A program made the translations under genes and the position numbers. The notes under the pieces are model-generated. The model was not told the origin of the DNA. It made no database searches and saw nothing but the letters and a program-made list of their open reading frames with translations. 64,000 bases of DNA. Origin: DASXKD01 sp963762735. GTDB lineage: Bacteria > Actinomycetota > Actinomycetes > Streptosporangiales > Streptosporangiaceae. Shown piece by piece: positions 1 to 8,224 of the stretch (the stretch's first letter is position 1; every line of letters begins with the position of its first letter). Location of the stretch: the NCBI GenBank assembly GCA_963762735.1, contig CAVXMG010000031.1:1-64000 (forward strand). Direction: 5' to 3'.

Positions 1-130
1 CTGAAGATACGGTGGTCTGCAGGCTCGGGGCGTGGAACGGGTAGCCACAAAAGTTCAGTGCAATCGGTGCTTCAGGCGCAGTCCGCCGTGCTGTTTGTGC
101 AGGTAGTGCGCCTGCGGCATGCTCGCGTGC

Positions 131-180
131 CTCTCGTAATGCGCAGGTCATCGGTTCGATTCCGATGGGCGGCTCCACCA
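131..180 (+). other. 3' half of a tRNA-Thr(CGU); probable integration (att) scar
   Basis: The stretch reads as a tRNA from the anticodon loop onward: loop CTCGTAA (anticodon CGU, positions 133-139), 3' anticodon strand, a perfect five-pair T stem around TTCGATT, the acceptor strand GGGCGGC and an encoded CCA. The sequence 5' of the loop does not supply the matching anticodon stem or a GCCGCCC acceptor strand, so no cloverleaf closes. Integrating elements commonly recombine within the anticodon loop and leave a 3' tRNA copy at one junction, which fits the break point here. The alternative is a degenerate tRNA with a short insertion. No integrase is visible in the window. Confidence 0.5.
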
Positions 181-385
181 AGAAAGCCCAGCTCCTAAGC
201 GTTTTCCGCACCTACTTCTGGCTCGTCATCTGTTCGAATGGCCTCTCTAGGCGGCTCAGATGCCCCCATGCGCCTCTGCGCCCGAGCCGCCGCTGGTCAG
301 CGAGGTTCAGGCGCAGGTATTGAAAACCGTCACTAGCTGAGCCCAGGAGTCGTGGGCCAGGTTGCAGTTCAATGGTGCTGACCGG

Positions 386-922
386 TTAGGGCCCGGTGGG
401 CGTGGGCGAAGGTGTGGGCGTGGGTGTCGGTGTCGGCAACAGGCTTACGGTGATCAGCGCCTTGTTGCCGGGGCCGCGCAGAAGCCTGACGGTCGCCTGC
501 CCGCGGGCGTTCTGGAACCCGCGAGTGCCACCGGTCACCGCGAGCTGGAACGGGTTGGACGCCTGGATCCCCGCCGCATCGATCTGGCCGTCCTTCAATA
601 CCAGCGTGGCGTGATCCTGGGAGACGGCCGCGCCGACAAGGGTGACCGTCACCCAGCCGTGGCCGACCAGCTGGCTGGGGTGAGCGGCCCCGAAGATCGG
701 CTGGGCAAGAATGACCTCATCGCCAACGGCGGGATGGCTCAGATGCCGGATGTTCACGAACGTCGAGGTGCCACCGCGCGCCTCCAGCCGGAGGGTCGTT
801 GCGGTGGTGATCTGCGGTACCGATGCGCTGGCCACGGCGATCCCGGCCGCGCCTGCCACCACCGCAGCCGATGCCACCGCGACGATAGCGCCCTTGCCGA
901 ACCTGCGCCTGATCTGGAGCAT
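386..922 (-). CDS. Secreted allene-oxide-cyclase-barrel-like protein with Pro/Thr tail
   Basis: A 178-residue exported protein of unknown function. The start is the ATG at 922, preceded by a GAGGGGAAG ribosome site; the longer reading frame upstream lacks one. Residues 1 to about 34 form a signal peptide (RRRFGKGAIVAVASAAVV followed by an Ala-rich segment). The body carries beta-rich sequence ending in the motif LAVTGGTRGFQNARGQATV, typical of the dirigent/allene oxide cyclase barrel superfamily; this is a fold-level guess from that motif. The C terminus is a low-complexity PT repeat of about 16 residues, a likely cell-wall-spanning or glycosylated tail. The secreted protein at 59248-59745 shares the barrel-type TGGTGAYAG motif, so the window has two members. 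Confidence 0.6.
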   Translation of the reverse strand: MLQIRRRFGKGAIVAVASAAVVAGAAGIAVASASVPQITTATTLRLEARGGTSTFVNIRHLSHPAVGDEVILAQPIFGAAHPSQLVGHGWVTVTLVGAAVSQDHATLVLKDGQIDAAGIQASNPFQLAVTGGTRGFQNARGQATVRLLRGPGNKALITVSLLPTPTPTPTPSPTPTGP

Positions 923-1177
923 GGCACTTCCCCTCGTAGTACGTGGCGGACGCCGGACCCTACCGGTATCGCCCTGGGCAGACACCGGCCCGGCCGCTGC
1001 TCCGCGCTTGGTCGCGGGGTACCCGCCCATGGTGGTCCTATCGGGCACAAGCGCACAACATGGCACAACGACGGCCCGGCACAGCGTTCACGGGTGCCGG
1101 CGCGGGATATAGGTGGGACGAGCGCAACCAGAGCCCGTCCGGCCGTTGACCCGGCAGCCACTCACTCAGGATCCGGC

Positions 1178-2245
1178 TTAAGATCCGGCGCCGGTCCCAA
1201 GGCGGCCACCACCGTGAGGACGACGGCAGGGGGCGAGTACCGACACCGTGTCGCTGTCTTCGTTGGTCACGTAGATCGTCTTGGCATTGGGGTTCACCGC
1301 GATATTGACCGGGGCGCCGCCTACGGGGACGGTGGCGGTCACGGTGTTGGTCCGCCCGCTGAACACCGACACCGTGTCGGCGCCGGTATTGGCCAGGTAG
1401 ACGGTGTCGTTCTTCGGGTTCACCGCGGCCCCGAACATGTTGCCCACGGGGATGGTGGTGGTCACGGTGTTGGTCCGCCCGTTGATCACCGACATGGTGT
1501 TGGACTGACCGGTGGTCACGTAGATGGTGCGGGTCGCCTTGTTCACCGCGATCCCGAGCGGGTTGATGCCGACGGGGATGTTGGCGGTCACGGTGGCGGT
1601 CGGCCCGTTGATCACCGACACTGAATCATCGCCCAGGTTGGTCACGTAGATGCTGCCGGTCCTGGGGTTCGCCGCGGCCGCGAACGGTTCCGCGAACCGG
1701 TCGGTGCCGACGGGGATGGTGGCGGTCACGGTGTTGGTCTGCCCGTTGATCACCGACACCGTGTTGGACAGCGTGTTGGCCACGTAGATAGCGTCGGTCT
1801 TCTGGATCACCGCGACCCCGTCGGGGGAGCTGCCGACGGGGATGGTGGCGGTCACGGCGTTGGTCCGCCCGTTGATCACCGACACCGTGTTGGACTGGCT
1901 GTTGGCCACGTAGACGGTGCGGGTGTTCGCGTTGACCGCGATCCCGAACGGCCCGGTGCCGACGGGGATGGTGGCGGTCACGGTGTTGGTCCGCCCGTTG
2001 ATCACCGACACCGTGTTGCCGCTGAGGTTGGCCACGTAAATGGTGCCAGTCTTCTGGTTCACCGCGACCCCGCGCGGGAAGAGGCCCACGGGGACGGTGG
2101 CGGTGACCGCGAGGCAGCCCTTCGCTGCCGGGGCCGTGCCCCGCGCGGAAGACGTCGAGGCCGCGCTGGCCGTGGCGGTCGCGATGGGGGCGAGTGCGGT
2201 CACGGCAGCGCCGATCATGCACGCGGCACGTGGAATGAACCTCAT
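1178..2245 (-). CDS. Secreted seven-bladed YVTN beta-propeller protein
   Basis: A 355-residue exported protein. Residues 1-28 are an Ala-rich signal peptide. The remainder is seven consecutive ~42-residue blades with the pattern TVTATIPVG...GIAVN...TIYVAN...NTVSVINGRTN, the YVTN beta-propeller family. The seven copies are near identical at the DNA level, which is why the stretch shows strong internal repetition in every frame. Family members are extracellular or surface proteins that bind ligands or partners; no catalytic residues are identifiable. The last ~18 residues (after VLAPC) are basic and Gly-rich. It lies just downstream of the TetR gene on the same strand. Confidence 0.8.
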   Translation of the reverse strand: MRFIPRAACMIGAAVTALAPIATATASAASTSSARGTAPAAKGCLAVTATVPVGLFPRGVAVNQKTGTIYVANLSGNTVSVINGRTNTVTATIPVGTGPFGIAVNANTRTVYVANSQSNTVSVINGRTNAVTATIPVGSSPDGVAVIQKTDAIYVANTLSNTVSVINGQTNTVTATIPVGTDRFAEPFAAAANPRTGSIYVTNLGDDSVSVINGPTATVTANIPVGINPLGIAVNKATRTIYVTTGQSNTMSVINGRTNTVTTTIPVGNMFGAAVNPKNDTVYLANTGADTVSVFSGRTNTVTATVPVGGAPVNIAVNPNAKTIYVTNEDSDTVSVLAPCRRPHGGGRLGTGAGS

Positions 2246-2276
2246 GATGTCCTCGTTGCTGCCGTTCGCGGCAGGG

Positions 2277-2900
2277 CTAGGGCGGAGAGACGCGGGTGAG
2301 GCTGGGCAGCATGACTTCGTCGACCAGCGCGTGCAGTGTTTCGGCGGTCACGGGGCGGCCGTGCTGGAGCATGCGGAACGATATGTAGCCGGGCAGGACG
2401 TCCCAGAGGTCGTCGCTGATGACTTCCGGGACGATCTCCCCCCGGTCGACGGCGCGGCGCAAAACGGCGAAGGTCTGATCCCGCCGGTCTCGGTACAGGT
2501 CGTCTACGAGCAGTTCCCGCAGCTGGGGGGTGCGGCTGCTGGCGGCGAGGATTCCGGCGATGGTGCTCGCGTACAGGCGTGCGTCGCGGGCGATGATCTC
2601 GGCGAGCTGGAGCAGGTCCCCGCGCAGGCTGCCGGTGTCGGGGGGCGTGCCGGTCCCGCGGATTTGGTGCGCGAACGCCGCGCAGACCAGTTCGGCCTTG
2701 GACGGCCAGCGCCGGTACACCGTTGTCTTGCTGGCGTGCGCCCGGGCCACGACCTTGTCCACGGTGAGGTTGTCGTACCCGGTTTCGCGCAGCACCTCCA
2801 AGGTGGCCGCCAGCAGCTCCGCCTCCCGCGCGGTGAGCGGGAGGCCCAGCAGGCCCCGGCCCGGGCTGTGCTGCCCGGTGGCTTGGGGGGCCGTCGTCAT
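2277..2900 (-). CDS. TetR-family transcriptional regulator
   Basis: A 207-residue repressor. Residues ~22-70 contain the TetR helix-turn-helix (LLAATLEVLRETGYDNLTV, then HASKTTVYRRWPSKAEL), and the rest is an all-helical ligand-binding domain of the TetR_C_11 type judging from the LRGDLLQLAEIIARDARLY region. The start ATG at 2900 lies 23 bp from a 7+7 bp palindrome (2923-2942), a likely autoregulatory operator that also precedes the divergent small gene at 2984. The inducer is unknown. The YVTN propeller gene follows on the same strand after 31 bp and could be cotranscribed. Confidence 0.85.
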   Translation of the reverse strand: MTTAPQATGQHSPGRGLLGLPLTAREAELLAATLEVLRETGYDNLTVDKVVARAHASKTTVYRRWPSKAELVCAAFAHQIRGTGTPPDTGSLRGDLLQLAEIIARDARLYASTIAGILAASSRTPQLRELLVDDLYRDRRDQTFAVLRRAVDRGEIVPEVISDDLWDVLPGYISFRMLQHGRPVTAETLHALVDEVMLPSLTRVSPP

Positions 2901-2922
2901 GGCTACATCCTACGGTTTGACG

Positions 2923-2942
2923 ACGGTACGATACTGTACCGT
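2923..2942. promoter_or_regulatory. Palindromic TetR operator
   Basis: An inverted repeat, ACGGTAC-6 bp-GTACCGT, sits between the TetR start codon (2900) and the divergent GTG at 2984. The arms match perfectly over seven bases. The position suggests that the TetR protein binds here to control itself and the divergent small gene; binding is inferred. Confidence 0.6.
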
Positions 2943-2983
2943 ACAATTCCGGAGGGACCAGGGCCACGACGGAAGGACAGGCC

Positions 2984-3283
2984 GTGACCCAGCAGGGGGC
3001 AGCAGAGGCATCACGGCATGGCGAGGGGATCCAGATCTTGGGCGTGTCCGGGGAGCTGGACCTGGCGACTGTGGACAAAAGCCTGATGGTGGCCACGCCG
3101 GGCTGGCTGGCAGCCTTCTGTGCCGTTTGCCTGCTGATCCCGCTCGCCTGGGTGGCAGCATTGCCGTTCACCGCTGCGCTGTGCCTGATTCAGCCAGCCC
3201 GGATCCGGCGGGTGGCCAGCGCGTGGAAAGGCGGCAAATCAAACTGGCGTAGTGAGGAATGCTCTGCAAGGGCCGGGCAATGA
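2984..3283 (+). CDS. Small protein: truncated STAS-domain start joined to a membrane segment
   Basis: A 99-residue frame with a GTG start preceded by GGAAGGACAGGCC. Residues 15-31 (IQILGVSGELDLATVDK) match the first beta strand and helix of STAS anti-sigma-factor antagonists, but the domain stops there. It is replaced by a hydrophobic stretch (WLAAFCAVCLLIPLAWVAAL) with one or two transmembrane helices and a basic tail. A STAS domain needs about 100 residues, so this is either a recombination scar joining two gene pieces or a novel small membrane protein. Its 3' end overlaps the start region of the LuxR-type gene. Divergent from the TetR gene across its operator. Confidence 0.35.
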   Translation: MTQQGAAEASRHGEGIQILGVSGELDLATVDKSLMVATPGWLAAFCAVCLLIPLAWVAALPFTAALCLIQPARIRRVASAWKGGKSNWRSEECSARAGQ

Positions 3284-3843
3284 CGACCGGCTCTGTCGTG
3301 GAGCTAAGCCATGACTGGCGGCAACAAGACAAAGATTCCCACGACCTCTTCCGCTCTGCCGGTCAATCGCGGCCCGGCATGGAAGAATCCCTTATGGCTA
3401 CCCTGGCATCGGCAATATCGCTGATGGAGGCCACGGCCCGCATCCAGAGGGAGACCGCGGAAATACTCTGCGCCGTGGCGACCCGAGGCGAGAATGACAC
3501 CGTGATTCAGCGGCTCAAGCTGGCCGAGGATGCGATTCAAGCGCTCACCTTGGCCGCGGGCGCCCGCCCTGACCGGCTGGAAAGGCTGCAACGGCGGCCT
3601 AAGGACAGGAGGCAGGCGAACTCGCAAGGCGAGTCGCTCACCGCCCGGGAGGAAACCGTGCTGCGGTTCCTGGGCGGAACGCTTTCGCTCCGCGAGATCG
3701 GCCAGGCATTGTATGTATCACAGAACACCATCAAGAGCCACACCCGCGCCATTTACCAGAAGCTCGGCGTCTCCAACCGGCACAACGCCATTAAACGCAG
3801 CCGCGAGCTTGGCATACTTTTACAAGGCGTCCAGGCTCGGTAG
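3280..3843 (+). CDS. LuxR-type helix-turn-helix regulator
   Basis: A 187-residue DNA-binding protein. The C-terminal ~65 residues form a canonical GerE/LuxR HTH (ESLTAREETVLRFLGGTLS, REIGQALYVSQNTIKSHTRA, IYQKLGVSNRHNAIKRS). The N-terminal ~110 residues are mostly helical with no recognised sensor domain; the central helix EAIQALTLAAGARPDRLERL could be a coiled coil for dimerisation. The ATG at 3280 (preceded by AAGGGCCGGGCA) is preferred over the ATG seven codons upstream, which has no usable ribosome site. No receiver domain is present, so this is a one-component regulator. Its target is unknown. Confidence 0.7.
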   Translation: MTTGSVVELSHDWRQQDKDSHDLFRSAGQSRPGMEESLMATLASAISLMEATARIQRETAEILCAVATRGENDTVIQRLKLAEDAIQALTLAAGARPDRLERLQRRPKDRRQANSQGESLTAREETVLRFLGGTLSLREIGQALYVSQNTIKSHTRAIYQKLGVSNRHNAIKRSRELGILLQGVQAR

Positions 3844-3914
3844 AGACATCCTGCGGCGGCCACCGGACACTGAGTCCTCTCTAATCCCGTATTCTGTGAT
3901 GCAGGGAGACCATC

Positions 3915-4112
3915 ATGAACCTGGTCACGGGCTTCGACCGCAGGCATCCGCGTCGCGTGATACTCCTCCGTGTGCTGGTCACGGTCTGGCTGCTCGTCCT
4001 GACCGGCATCCTGCTGGCCTACGGCTACTGGGGCTGGGCGCTGCTGACGCTCGCGGGCGCGGTGGCGAACGCCGTGATGGCCTATCTCGTCTTCCGGGCG
4101 ACGATGCGTTAG
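3915..4112 (+). CDS. Small two-helix membrane protein
   Basis: A 65-residue protein with a GGGAGA ribosome site eight bases upstream of its ATG. A basic N terminus (DRRHPRR) is followed by two hydrophobic helices, about residues 16-36 and 40-58, separated by a short YGYWGW turn. No family is recognised. It is a plausible inner-membrane small protein with both ends cytoplasmic. It stands alone between the LuxR-type gene and the convergent TetR gene. Confidence 0.55.
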   Translation: MNLVTGFDRRHPRRVILLRVLVTVWLLVLTGILLAYGYWGWALLTLAGAVANAVMAYLVFRATMR

Positions 4113-4155
4113 ACCCTACGCATTGCGGTGTGCCCCAAGATGCCCCGGACCACCA

Positions 4156-4851
4156 TCAACGGCCAACGATCGCCACCAGCGGCCGGGTGCCGTAATTGCC
4201 GAGGGACGGTTCGAGCAGATCGAAGGCGCGGGTGGCGGCGTCGGCCAACACCACACAGATCTCCTCGCGGGGCTGCCCGGCCAGGCTGCGCTGGCTGGCT
4301 TCGGCGGACAGCACGCGGTGCACCGAGGCGAGGAGGGCCGCCACGAGTCGCTGCTGCGGGTCGTCGGTCCCGGTCTCGGCGGCGATGGCGTCGCCGAGCG
4401 CTCGCTCGCGCTCGTCCAGCATTTCCAGTACCCGGCTGGTCAGTACCGGGCTGCTGAGGATCATCTGGGCGAAGCCCGGGCTGGAAAGTCCGAGCGTGAC
4501 GTCGGCCCTGGCGATGGCCTCGGCGTAGTCGCGGCGGATCGCGGCGAGCATGCTCTCGCCTGGTGCCCGGGCGGCGATGACGTCGGCCAGGTGGCGCACC
4601 ACGGCCTCGGCGCGGTCGAAGACCAGGTCCTCCTTGCGCGGGAAGTAGTTCGTCACGGTCATCTTGGCAACGCCGGCCGCATCGGCGACCTGGGCGATCG
4701 TCACCTCCTCGAAGCCGCGCTCCACGAACATCCGGGTCGCGATGTCCGAGATCGCCTGCCGGGTCTCCTGCTTGCGCCGTTCGCGCAGTCCGGTTGCCAC
4801 GTCCAGCACGATAGCCAAAAGGTAGGTCCAATACAAGATTAGGTTTGACAT
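4156..4851 (-). CDS. TetR-family regulator of the adjacent membrane protein/hydrolase genes
   Basis: A TetR protein of up to 231 residues. The HTH lies at about residues 30-75 (AISDIATRMFVERGFEEVTI, VADAAGVAKMTVTNYFPRKE), followed by a helical regulatory domain containing FAQMILSSPVLTSRVLEML. The first ATG (4851) falls inside the predicted operator, so the true start may be an in-frame GTG about 15-18 codons downstream, giving a protein beginning near DVATGLRERRKQ; the exact start is unresolved. It is divergent from the VC0807-like membrane protein and probably represses both directions through the 4839-4870 palindrome. Confidence 0.85.
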   Translation of the reverse strand: MSNLILYWTYLLAIVLDVATGLRERRKQETRQAISDIATRMFVERGFEEVTIAQVADAAGVAKMTVTNYFPRKEDLVFDRAEAVVRHLADVIAARAPGESMLAAIRRDYAEAIARADVTLGLSSPGFAQMILSSPVLTSRVLEMLDERERALGDAIAAETGTDDPQQRLVAALLASVHRVLSAEASQRSLAGQPREEICVVLADAATRAFDLLEPSLGNYGTRPLVAIVGR

Positions 4852-4870
4852 AAATTTATGTCTGACCTAA
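4839..4870. promoter_or_regulatory. 32-bp palindromic TetR operator
   Basis: A perfect 16-bp palindrome, GACATAAATTTATGTC, is flanked by TTAGGT on one side and ACCTAA on the other, so the full element is symmetrical over 32 bp with two mismatched positions per arm. It lies between the divergent TetR gene and the membrane protein gene, where autoregulatory TetR operators usually sit. It is unusually AT-rich for this genome. Confidence 0.7.
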
Positions 4871-4880
4871 GTTGGTGGCC

Positions 4881-5615
4881 ATGGCAGCGACACAGACGCA
4901 GGACCCCGGGACAGCGCCGATGTCCGATCCCCAGGCACCGGCACCCGGAGGCGCGGCAGGTCCCGGATCCGCGGGCCGGCGTCCCGGCATGGCCGCGGCG
5001 CTGCGGCCACTGCTGATCGACGTCGGCATCCCGGTCGGCACCTACTACCTGCTCCGCGACGCGTTCGGCGTGAGCCTGTGGCTCGCCCTGGCGCTGAGCA
5101 GCACCAGCCCGGCGGTGCGCGCCATCGCCGGCCTCATGGCGGAGCGGAAGCTGAACCTGCTGGCCGTGCTGATGCTGGCGGTCAACCTGGCGGGCATCGC
5201 GGTCAGCTTCCTGACCGGTGACCCGCGGGCGATGATCGCCAAGGACTCGATCGTCAGCAGCGTGGTCGCGTTCGCCATCCTCGGCTCGGTCGTGCTGCGC
5301 CGCCCGCTCATGTCCGCCGGGCTCAAGCCATTCATGACCAAGGGGGAGCCGCGCCGGACGGCGGCATGGGACCGGCTGTCCACGGCCTCGCCCCGGTTCC
5401 GCCGGCTCGAGCTGCTGTTCAGCACCATCTGGGGGCTGGCGCTGCTGGCCGAGTGTGCCGCCCGCCTGGTGGGCGCCTACACGCTGCCGGTCACCACGAT
5501 GGTGTGGCTGGGCACCGTGATGACGCTGGGCGCGATCGGCATGGCCATCGTGGCAGGCGGTGCCGCGGCCGGCCCGCTCCAGAAGATGATTGACACCGAA
5601 GCGGCTGCGTCCTGA
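4881..5615 (+). CDS. VC0807-type multi-pass membrane protein
   Basis: A 244-residue integral membrane protein. After a disordered Pro/Gly-rich N terminus (~40 residues) come about six hydrophobic segments, including RPLLIDVGIPVGTYYLLRDA and TMVWLGTVMTLGAIGMAIV. The layout resembles the actinobacterial 'VC0807 family' or intracellular-septation-A-like proteins, whose function is unknown. The ATG at 4881 lies 11 bp after the TetR operator with no ribosome site, suggesting a leaderless or very short-leader mRNA controlled by that TetR. A TIM-barrel hydrolase gene follows after 14 bp, so the two probably form an operon. Confidence 0.7.
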   Translation: MAATQTQDPGTAPMSDPQAPAPGGAAGPGSAGRRPGMAAALRPLLIDVGIPVGTYYLLRDAFGVSLWLALALSSTSPAVRAIAGLMAERKLNLLAVLMLAVNLAGIAVSFLTGDPRAMIAKDSIVSSVVAFAILGSVVLRRPLMSAGLKPFMTKGEPRRTAAWDRLSTASPRFRRLELLFSTIWGLALLAECAARLVGAYTLPVTTMVWLGTVMTLGAIGMAIVAGGAAAGPLQKMIDTEAAAS

Positions 5616-5629
5616 CCGGAAGGAATTCC

Positions 5630-6700
5630 ATGCGCGGCAAGGGCATCAACTACGACACCGGTTTCTCGCCCGGCGGCCAGAGCAGCCGCGAGCACTTCGA
5701 CGCCGATGTCGTCCGCGGCGAGATGCGCGTCATCGCCGGGGACCTGCACTGCACGGCCGTGCGGATCTCCGGCGGTGAGCCCGCACGGCTCAGCACCGCC
5801 GCCGAACTCGCCGCGGCCGAGGGGCTGGAGGTGTGGTTCGCGCCGTTCCCGTGCGAGCTGACCACCGACCAGCTCGCGCCGCTGTTCGCCGACTGCGCGG
5901 ATCGCGCCGAGCATCTGCGCCGGACCGGCGCGAACGTGGTCCTGGTGACGGGCTGCGAGCTGACGCTGTTCGGGGCCGGCTTCCTTCCCGGCGGCACGGT
6001 CTATGAGCGGATCCAGGGCCTGCAGGCCGGCGGCCAGCAGGTCTACGCGGCCTTCGCCGCGCTGCCCGGCAAGCTGAACGGCTTCCTGGCCGCGACCGCC
6101 GAGGCAGCCCGCAGCCGGTTCGCCGGCCCGCTGACCTACGCCTCCGGCATGTGGGAGCCCGTCGACTGGGCCCCGTTCGATATCGCCGCCACGGATGCCT
6201 ACCGTGACGCGAGCAACGCGGGCACGTTCCGGTCCGAGGTGCGCAAGCAACTCCGGCACGGCAAGCCGCTCGCGGTCACCGAGTTCGGCTGCTGCGGCTA
6301 CGCCGGCGCCGGCGACCGCGGCGGCATGGGCTGGGCCGTCATCGATGACAGCGCCGACCCGCCATGCCTGGACGGCGACTACGTGCGTGACGAAACGGAG
6401 CAGGTCAGGTACCTGGAGGAGCTGAACGCCATCTTCGCGGAGGAGGGGGTGGACCTCGCGTTCTGGTTCACCTTCGCCGGTTACCGCCTCGTGCACGACC
6501 CCGATCCCCGCCGTGACCTGGACATGGCCAGCTATGGAGTGGTGAAGATGCTGCCCGGTGGCCGCGGCACCGGCTACCACGGCCTCGGCTGGGAACCCAA
6601 GCTCGCCTTCGGCGCACTGGCCGGGCCCGGCTCGCGCTCGGCCAGCCGGTTACCCGGGCTTGCGCGCCACGCCGCCCCACAGGGCGGCGGCCGCCGCTGA
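5630..6700 (+). CDS. TIM-barrel glycoside-hydrolase-like cytoplasmic protein
   Basis: A 356-residue protein with a GGAAGGA ribosome site. It has no signal peptide. Features of an (alpha/beta)8 hydrolase are visible: an N-terminal GINYDTGF strand, FAPFPCELT, a long middle helix, LTYASGMWEPVDW, the strand-end acidic motif AVTEFGCCGYAGA (a candidate nucleophile Glu) and FWFTFAGYRL. The substrate is unknown. Related proteins are sometimes labelled 'abortive infection protein', but nothing here supports phage defence. It is second in a two-gene unit behind the TetR operator. Its last 51 bp overlap the convergent methyltransferase gene. Confidence 0.6.
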   Translation: MRGKGINYDTGFSPGGQSSREHFDADVVRGEMRVIAGDLHCTAVRISGGEPARLSTAAELAAAEGLEVWFAPFPCELTTDQLAPLFADCADRAEHLRRTGANVVLVTGCELTLFGAGFLPGGTVYERIQGLQAGGQQVYAAFAALPGKLNGFLAATAEAARSRFAGPLTYASGMWEPVDWAPFDIAATDAYRDASNAGTFRSEVRKQLRHGKPLAVTEFGCCGYAGAGDRGGMGWAVIDDSADPPCLDGDYVRDETEQVRYLEELNAIFAEEGVDLAFWFTFAGYRLVHDPDPRRDLDMASYGVVKMLPGGRGTGYHGLGWEPKLAFGALAGPGSRSASRLPGLARHAAPQGGGRR

Positions 6701-7480
6701 CTCCGCCTCGGACCGCGGGCGCCACTTGGAAAGCTGCACCACGCCGGGTGCGATCAGGTCGAGCCCTTCGAAGAAGCCCGTCACCTCGGCGTGGTCGCGG
6801 AGCACAAGCGGCATGTCGATCGACCGTTCGTTGAGGGCCCGCGCGAACTCTTTCAGTTCCGGGTAGATGTCCGCGGTGAGGTGGCAGATCGCCAGGTAAC
6901 TGCCGCCAGGTATGGCCTGCACCAGCCTGCGGACCAGGCCGTACGGGTCGTCCTGATCCCCGATGCTGTGCAGGATGCCGAGCAGCAGGACGGCCATTGG
7001 CTGGCCGAAGTCCAGCGTCTTGGCGGCCTCGTGGAGGATGTTGCCGGGATCACGCAGGTCCGCGCCCAGGAAGGCGATGGCACCCTCCGGCGTGCCGGCC
7101 AGCAACGTCTTCGCGTGTAGCTGCACGATCGGATCGTTGTCCACGTAGACGATCCGGGCTTCCGGGGCGATCGACTGCGCGACCTGATGCACGTTCTCCC
7201 CGGAGGGCAGCCCGGAGCCGACGTCGAGAAACTGCCGGATTCCCGCCTCGGCGGAAAGAAACTGCACGACCCGCCTCAGGAAAGCCCGTGCCGCGCGGGC
7301 GGACTCCGCCGTCCTCGGGAAGGTCTTGATCGCGGCCTCGGCCGCGATCCTGTCGGCCTCGAAGTTGTCCGTACCGCCCAGGAAGTAGTCATACACCCGC
7401 GCCGGGTGCGGGACGCTCGTGTCGATCTCCGGGATGTCCTGCTGATCTGATCCGGTGCCGCCTAAGGACTGATCTGCCAT
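6650..7480 (-). CDS. DUF574-type SAM-dependent methyltransferase
   Basis: A 276-residue protein of the actinomycete-specific DUF574 (Methyltransf_19) family. Diagnostic motifs are the N-terminal IDTSVPHPARVYDYFLGGTD, the SAM-binding motif FLDVGSGLPSGENVHQVAQ, RIVYVDNDPIVQLHAK and the C-terminal GFFEGLDLIAPGVVQLSKW. The ATG at 7480 has GAGG upstream and is preferred to the one 15 codons earlier, whose product would begin with a Cys-rich extension. Members are abundant in Streptomyces and Streptosporangium, often near regulators, but their substrates are not established. It stands alone and is convergent with the TIM-barrel gene. Confidence 0.85.
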   Translation of the reverse strand: MADQSLGGTGSDQQDIPEIDTSVPHPARVYDYFLGGTDNFEADRIAAEAAIKTFPRTAESARAARAFLRRVVQFLSAEAGIRQFLDVGSGLPSGENVHQVAQSIAPEARIVYVDNDPIVQLHAKTLLAGTPEGAIAFLGADLRDPGNILHEAAKTLDFGQPMAVLLLGILHSIGDQDDPYGLVRRLVQAIPGGSYLAICHLTADIYPELKEFARALNERSIDMPLVLRDHAEVTGFFEGLDLIAPGVVQLSKWRPRSEAESAAAAALWGGVARKPG

Positions 7481-7663
7481 GGCCTCAGCATGGCAGAAAC
7501 AGGGGCAAAACGGCTGCCCGCGCACGACCGCTAGGCGCAGCCTTGCCCCTAGCTCGGTACGGGGTCAACTCACACGCGGATCACATGTGATCCGCACGGC
7601 TCGCTGAGGTTGGCCGGCGATGATGGGGCCGCTGCAATCATCCATCCAACGCAGGGGCGAGGC

Positions 7664-8224
7664 GTGCACGCTACGAACGGCGACACTCGCGGCAGCCACA
7701 GCCGGGGCCGTCCACGGTGGCTTGGGCCATGGCGGGCAGGCGTCCTGGCCGCCGGGATGGCGGGAATCGCCGTGCTCGCGGCGGCATGCGGCGGTTCGGC
7801 CAGTTCGGCCGGGTCGCTGGGCCGGTCGAACCTGCAGATAGCGATCGGCTATGCGAACTGCATGCGCTCGCACGGCGCGCCGGACTGGCCCGACCCCAAC
7901 AGCCAGGGGCAGTTCGTCAAGACCAAGACGAACACTGCCGGCTTCCAGGCTCCCGCGTCGGCATACAAGGCATGTCTGCACCTGCTCCCGAACGGGGGCG
8001 AACTGACCGCGGCGCAGCAGCAGATCATCTCCCCGCTGATGCTCAAGTTCGCCGACTGCATGCGCTCACACGGCATAGCGAACTTCCCCGACCCGACGGT
8101 GAACGCCAACGGCGTCTCGGTCGATCCGCGCGGCCTCGATACCGCTTCCGCCACGTTCCATGCCGCGCAGCAGGCGTGCCGGAAGTACATGACCGAGGCG
8201 GGGAAGTACATGCCGCCTGGGTGA
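7664..8224 (+). CDS. Lipoprotein with duplicated CMRSHG motif
   Basis: A 186-residue exported lipoprotein. The GTG at 7664 follows an excellent GGGGCGAGG site. A basic N terminus leads into a hydrophobic segment and the lipobox LAAACGG. The mature part has two copies of a motif, YANCMRSHGAPDWPDP and FADCMRSHGIANFPDP, each followed by a downstream Cys (KACLHLL, QQACRKYM). The two halves therefore look like an internal duplication stabilised by disulfides. The family is widespread in actinomycetes and uncharacterised. The methyltransferase downstream begins about 80 bp later. Confidence 0.7.
   Translation: MHATNGDTRGSHSRGRPRWLGPWRAGVLAAGMAGIAVLAAACGGSASSAGSLGRSNLQIAIGYANCMRSHGAPDWPDPNSQGQFVKTKTNTAGFQAPASAYKACLHLLPNGGELTAAQQQIISPLMLKFADCMRSHGIANFPDPTVNANGVSVDPRGLDTASATFHAAQQACRKYMTEAGKYMPPG

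Noticed and set aside
1200..2100. Dense regular DNA repeats resembling a CRISPR or satellite array
   Set aside because: The repeats are 126-bp coding units of the YVTN beta-propeller; there are no unique spacers.
5630..6700. Abortive-infection phage defence gene
   Set aside because: That label is sometimes attached to this family, but the sequence shows a TIM-barrel hydrolase pattern and has no defence neighbours.
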